From contig CM060180.1 in NCBI GenBank assembly GCA_030549775.1, positions 30,225,090 through 30,289,089 on the forward strand: DNA of 64,000 nucleotides. The letters run 5' to 3'. Made by a program: the position numbers and the translations under genes. The notes beneath the pieces are model-generated. The model was not told the origin of the DNA, made no database searches, and was given only the letters and a program-made list of their open reading frames with translations. The stretch comes from Tamarix chinensis. Its lineage: Eukaryota > Streptophyta > Magnoliopsida > Caryophyllales > Tamaricaceae. Shown one piece after another: positions 58,961 through 64,000 of this stretch (the stretch's first letter is position 1; each line of letters starts with the position of its first letter).

Positions 58961-61600
58961 GAAAAGACTTGGGTAGTAGTGAAATTATTTATGAAATCCT
59001 GAATATATATAGAAATAGTTATTGGATAATCAATAGCATATACTGTATAAGCATACAAATATTTTTAAGGTTATATAGTTATGCAATCATCCATGTCCTC
59101 CCTAATTCATCTAATATCAGATCTAATTGATTGGTTTTCTATTGAATGTATACTTTTGTTTAAGCAAACAATAATAATATTATTATATGGTGTTTACTGA
59201 GTAAATAGCACTATACATAATTTTTTTTAAAAATAATAAATTTAGCCTCTTATATAATTGCAAAGCATTCCTAACAAAATATCGAGGTACCAACGCAAAC
59301 CTATATGGATATTGAAGTAATTTTTGTGGCTAGATGTGAGATATGGAAGTAATTTCCAAAGATTTGATGTAAGTTATAGAAATAAGTTTTGTAGCTCCAA
59401 ACCCAAATAATTTCCTCATCCTTATTAAGCCAACAAAACCATCCACTTCTCTCATAATATAATCAATAGCATATAAATATAGAAATAATAAATTTACAAT
59501 AAAAACACACCTTGTTTTCGTTTTTTTACCTTCTTCATCACAATTTTTTTTATATATTTATTTAAAAATTTCTAATACAAGAATAAATTAAGGTTTGATA
59601 TAAGAACATAAAATAAGTGAATAGAATAATGAATTGAGATTTAGATTAAGAAACAGAATAATAGATGAGAATTGCATTAACTAAAGTTCTTGATACTTAA
59701 TCTGGAAATGAATCTCAATAATGGGAAAAGGAAATTACTTTCTATATAAGAAGGAGATGATAAAGTAGAGATTTTTTTTCCATTCATGGGATCCCAAGTA
59801 AAAGTAAAAGTGAATATTTGGTAAGAAAAGGGTAAATTAATCAATTCATGTTTAATAATTGTATATGGTAACCGACTTTATTGTATATAACACTACCCTA
59901 TTAATATGAGATTGACTATTGTGCCCTTATAAACTCTGTAAAAACACTATGGAGAGAAAACTATCAATAGTCCTAAATAGAAGACTTCCCAAAATAATGA
60001 ATTAATTGTTCTTTTAACTTAAATTAACATAAATTACATATTGTGATGACTAAAGCATATCGGTATCAACCAAGCATAATTTCCATGAACATGTTCCCCA
60101 TATTAAAAATAATAAATGAGTTCATATAACTTAAAATATAAAGCAACCAGTTGTAGGAAGCATGCTAAGCATTTAACAAGCAATAAAACACATTTGGGAC
60201 AAAAATAAATGTCTCTACAATTTAATCCAGGTTGGGGGAGGGGGTTACATTATTTCTTCGGTTGATTAAGCTAAAACTTAATCTAGCTATTTCATCTTTT
60301 CCATGAGTTCATATAATAGTGTAAGTGCAATTTTTCTATGTTATGGAAAAATCATCTTTTAGATTTTTGTAAATTTCTATGGCCTACTTAATTTATGTCC
60401 ATAAATAAAAGCATCAAGAAGTTTGGTGGAATACTAGATAAATATGTTTTTAAGATCAATTACCAATAATTTCTTAATTGGATCAATAAGGAGAAAAATG
60501 CAGCACATGATGCCCAGTACATGATGATAATATCATTTTCTCAATTAATATTTTATCTAAATACGATATGAAGTGATGTATATTGACATTTTTAGGTATA
60601 TATTTTAATATTAATTAATTTATTGAAGTTACTTTATAGGATGTTGTGATAAAAAGTAAGAGCATTTAAAAATTTTATATGTAAAAAGTCAATAAGTTGA
60701 AGATAAGTTGGAAATAATATGGTTACCAAATGATATTGATATTGTTTACTACCGGATGATATTGATAAGTTGGGTATGCAATCAAAACTACTAGGAATAT
60801 AGAAGAAATGAAATGAGCTAGCATTAATTACATAGACTATAACATAGTCCATTGAAACATATTCATAACATCATCAAATGGCGACAATCAGACAATTCCA
60901 TCATTTCCCTATTGTATTAATTCGCCTATCGGAGTAGGGCGTCATGTTTTTGTTTTGAAAACATACTAATAGACATAAATCAATTAAGAAATTACATAGC
61001 TTATGACTTCTTAAACATGCATAACACTTGTTCCCAACTTATATATTAAAATGGAAGCCATTTGTTTGGATATAGAGTCATCAACCTATATATTCTCAAA
61101 CACATAAGTCTATCTATCCTAGTAATTTTTTAAACAAATCTGAATACTTTAGCCAACCTATTAAACTCCCAAGCTCTAAATAATAACATTGTGGTAGAGG
61201 TAGTTTTAGGCTAAGAGTTTGTAATTTAGAACGTTTTTTCTTAAGATGTACTACACTTCTAATAAATTAACACATAACATATTTGAAATTACTATTATAA
61301 TGAAAAAATAAAATAAAATAATCAAAAGCATAATTTAGAATTATGGATTTTGAATTTGATTATTCTAGTGAAGTCGGAAAGAAAACAAATTTGAGCAAAT
61401 ATAAATATACAATTAACCTTTTTTTGATAAGTATATGTTTTTATTGATATCTCATATTTTTTTGAACATTATCATAACTCACTTCCCCACCATCTACAAA
61501 GAGTTTGGAAGTTGGTGCTATTCACATGGTCCATTAAAATGAAATAAGCAAAAGCCAACTTCTAAAACAGATGGTGATAACACCTTTTTTATAGTCCCTA
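58961..61600. other. AT-rich intergenic DNA
   Basis: No gene is supported. Short frames at 58948-59130 and 60634-60852 have no domain and AT-driven composition. A poly-G-containing word (gttgggggaggggg) lies near 60230. Confidence 0.5.
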
Positions 61601-61614
61601 TTGATATGTTGGAC

Positions 61615-61800
61615 ATACAATGAGGATTGACAATGGGTCCAGGACCCACCAAACTTGTCAGACTTTACTCATTTATACTAGATCTAGGTCTATGATTTTT
61701 GGATCCAACGAGTTTAGGTAGGAGTCTAATTAAATGGATTCAGATCTGTATCTAGTTATTCTGACCCTTACATGACCCAAACCCATTTAATTAAAAAAAA
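61615..61800. mobile_element. Possible fragment related to the hAT MITE of L3
   Basis: Contains gacaatgggtccaggaccc, tagatctaggtctatg and gacccaaacccattt-type words in the same style and order as the gggtctagacc-rich MITE at 33172-33801. Ends are degraded, so this is a weak call. Confidence 0.4.
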
Positions 61801-61865
61801 TACACACACTTATGACCCTAATTAGCTAAATTATTATCAGGGTAGCCCTCCCTCACCACGAGTCA

Positions 61866-61940
61866 CGCCTCATGACCTCACACCTTTAGTCCCTCCCTCA
61901 ACTCTTAACTCCCTCCTTAGCCTCACTTCTCATATCATTA
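61866..61940. repeat. Direct repeat with 62868-62942
   Basis: Both stretches read gacctca, cagtccctc-type words and end near ccctcacttctcatt/gt in the same order. They flank the TRIM-like element. Confidence 0.5.
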
Positions 61941-61952
61941 TGCTATAATCAT

Positions 61953-62788
61953 GGGATGTTGCACATATCCGACATGGTACTCAATGGTAATTGACGTAGG
62001 ATGCTAGTCTCATTAGAGCCGCTAGGGTCAAAACCTTTGAGCACATGACAAGTGGTATTAAAGTAACTCGTTACTTGAGCCAGTTAACAAGCATTTCACC
62101 TTGTTATTAGAGGTACCTTGAAGGAGTGTGGGTAACTTGTTGGTTTGAGGCACATTGGGCGACAACCGTCTTCAAAGGAGTAAAGCCAAGGGGCCACAAG
62201 TGCTGCACGAGTCCATTGATAAGGAGTGTTGGTGGGCTTGGTTTGGTGTGGGATCTTGGCCATTAAAATGAGTTGTTGGGGGCCACATGATGAGATGATC
62301 TCTGGTACGCATGGTCAAGTTATTGTAAGGAGGTTGAGTATGCCACAACAAATGATGGGAATGAGATGTTGGTTGGATTTCAAGCCTTGCGGGGGCAACA
62401 TATGGTTTTTGCGTGGTGCTTTTATAACATTGAGTAAGCATTGAAGAACTGTCATGAAAATACTTCTTAAGCCTCAGGAAAGCAATGTTGGGACCCCTTT
62501 TTTGTGCAAACGATGGCGTTGTGATTTTAGGTGGGGGAGAATGTCATGGTCCATGACTCTCCTTAGGCATATAGTGAATGAGCCATGTGAATATGGGTGT
62601 TCTTTGGTTGTCTGACGGTTGCTAATTTTGATGTTATATCTCAGGTATGACTTGGTATCCCTCCTATACATCTCTTTGCCCTATAATATTGGGATGTTGC
62701 GCATTTTTGACATCGTTCTCATCTGTAATGAATGTAGTACGCTAGCCTTGCCAGGAGCACTAGGGCCAAAACCTTTGAGCATGTGAAA
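61953..62788 (+). mobile_element. TRIM-like LTR element, decayed
   Basis: Two direct repeats of about 100 bases (61953-62052 and 62690-62788) share gggatgttgc, ctag..c..attaga/caggagc, and tagggtcaaaacctttgagca. Directly after the first is TGGTATTAAAG (62053), a decayed form of the TGGTATCAGAGC primer-binding site for initiator tRNA-Met. Upstream of the second is a purine run, ggtgggggaga (62530-62540), then TGTCATGG, a polypurine tract and LTR start. The 480-base middle has no coding. Small size and lack of coding suit a terminal-repeat retrotransposon in miniature. The LTR 5' parts differ, so exact LTR bounds are uncertain. Confidence 0.6.
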
Positions 62789-62867
62789 GCTAGCCCCTTA
62801 GTTGTTGGCAATGAGGTTTTGAGAGGCGAGAATGTGACCATCATCTATAGTTTATGTTGATGACCTC

Positions 62868-62942
62868 AGCCCTCAGTCCCTCTCCCTAACGTACTCTCAA
62901 TCTTAGACTCTCACCTCTAATTCCCTCACTTCTCAGTACTTG
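62868..62942. repeat. Direct repeat with 61866-61940
   Basis: Matches 61866-61940 in word order (gatgacctca, agtccctc, ccctcacttctca). It sits beyond the TRIM-like element and may be part of a second copy. Confidence 0.5.
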
Positions 62943-63489
62943 ACGCGTGGCAGAGGCGCGATGTCAGTGAGGCCCAGAGTAGTGCATGATCCATCAACCA
63001 TTATCTAACTCCAACCACTGCCACCGTCTTATTGTTCCATCCGTATTCGATACCCCTTACTCTTGTTCACTCCTTCTTCTTTGTCTCTACAGTTTGCACA
63101 TTTATGCTTGTTCATTAACATCCATTTTATCAATTTGATTGATGAATTTAGATTCTTTTGGATTTGTTTTGTTCATATCTTGTTTTACTATTTTTAGTAT
63201 CTAATAATTTGGTCAGTCGATAGGTCGAGCGAGACTCGTAGGTTAGTTTCAAATATTTATTCTAATTATGTTTGAATTTGATAACTTGAGCTCTGAATTG
63301 ATTGAAGTACCTCTACAAAAGTTAGCACTTAGTAATTTGTAATTTGGTCAATCAGGTTGTGACATTATTGGCAATTGATCTTGAAATCATACATAAAAAT
63401 AAAAGTATACTAAATTCTGATTTCTGAAACCTGCCCATTACTAGTTTACTATATTTTGATGATTATCAATACTTTCTTAGAATAGTGTT
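62943..63489. other. Intergenic DNA, nothing recognised
   Basis: A GC-richer stretch to about 63060 grades into AT-rich DNA. No gene, RNA or transposon end stands out. Confidence 0.45.
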
Positions 63490-63680
63490 GAAAATGAGTT
63501 AAGTTAGTTCGGATCAGTTTAGCTTGTTTGTTCAATTAAATAAGTTGAGCATGAGCCTCACTTTGGGCTCGTTTATTAAATGAGTCAAGCTTGATCTCAA
63601 AAAGTGAGGCTCGATTTTTTTTATGGCTTTAGCTCGCGAGCTAGACTCGGCTCAGTTCATTTACAGCCTCACTCATAAAT
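63490..63680. mobile_element. Possible hAT-type MITE remnant
   Basis: Words like gctcgtttattaaatgagt, agctcgcgagctagactcgg and ttcatttacagcctca are typical of a common plant MITE family whose end reads gctcgtttacagcc. No target duplication was seen. Confidence 0.4.
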
Positions 63681-64000
63681 CATGATCTCATTAAGAAATT
63701 AATATTTCACATGATAGGAAAACAGATGAAATCCCAAAAGAGAATAAAACAACAAAAGCAAAAAAGACAGATGAGAAATTGGCATCTTTGTTAGTAAGGT
63801 GGACACTTTCTAGACTTATTCATGTCGATACCAAATTACAGATTTACATTATGGGTGGGGTATATATGTAGCTGCATGTAGCCTCTAGTAAATGTTTACA
63901 ACATTTTACCTCATATAGTAGTTCACCGCCAATATATAATAGAGGTGCATGCAAGTAGCATTTGGCCCCTTTTCCCAATTAATATATAATTTCTCTCTAT
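63681..64000. other. AT-rich intergenic DNA at the right edge
   Basis: No gene or repeat is recognised. Confidence 0.5.

Noticed and set aside
62172..62444. Overlapping 72- and 89-residue frames
   Set aside because: They lie in the non-coding middle of the TRIM-like element and have no domain.

Overview
This is nuclear DNA from a flowering plant. It holds two intron-bearing plant genes, a type-B cytokinin response regulator and a DUF1068 membrane protein, both with GT-AG (and one GC-AG) introns. The rest is AT-rich DNA dominated by plant transposons, with low gene density, so the genome is probably large and repeat-rich. The sequence does not fix the species.

Layout. 1-4844: AT-rich DNA with a tRNA-type SINE (1371-1606, 18-bp target duplication) and a Stowaway-like end. 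4845-14716: a large LTR-like element (L1) split by a second member of its family (L2, 5589-10790). 14722-17650: AT-rich DNA with decayed repeats. 17650-23250: a gene island with the type-B response regulator on + (CDS 18030-20990, six exons, 645 aa) converging on the DUF1068 gene on - (CDS 21513-23146, three exons, 181 aa). 23250-26590: mostly non-coding, with one exon-like sequence and a diverged copy of it. 26590-27225: a dead plant-mobile-domain (MAIN-like) gene with five in-frame stops. 27775-28140: a short tandem array. 28250-51530: one block of insertions within insertions, up to four levels deep. 51830-56260: a satellite-like array split by another LTR-like element. 56620-58960: a dead Mutator-like transposase joined to an OTU cysteine-protease domain, on -. 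58960-61600: AT-rich DNA. 61600-62950: a TRIM-like LTR element and other repeats. 63490-63680: a possible hAT-type MITE remnant.

The LTR-like family is the main feature. Members begin TGTAACACCCC or TATAACACC, end near GGGTATTACA, and most are flanked by 5-bp target duplications that can be recovered after removing nested insertions. They are 2.8-5.2 kb long with no gag-pol coding. Most members carry three shared parts: an array of short CCAC...GTGG hairpin motifs, a minisatellite that differs between members, and a strongly purine-biased stretch. Four of them also keep a TATA-like box about 0.8 kb before the 3' end. Very large solo LTRs, or a non-autonomous LTR-type family, fit best; that is inference.

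Only the two genes of the island look functional. Their stop codons lie 522 bp apart and face each other. The response regulator has the phospho-acceptor and DNA-binding residues of its family, so it should act as a nuclear transcription factor at the end of the cytokinin phosphorelay. The DUF1068 protein has one N-terminal membrane segment and an alpha-helical tail. Nothing in the sequence links their functions.
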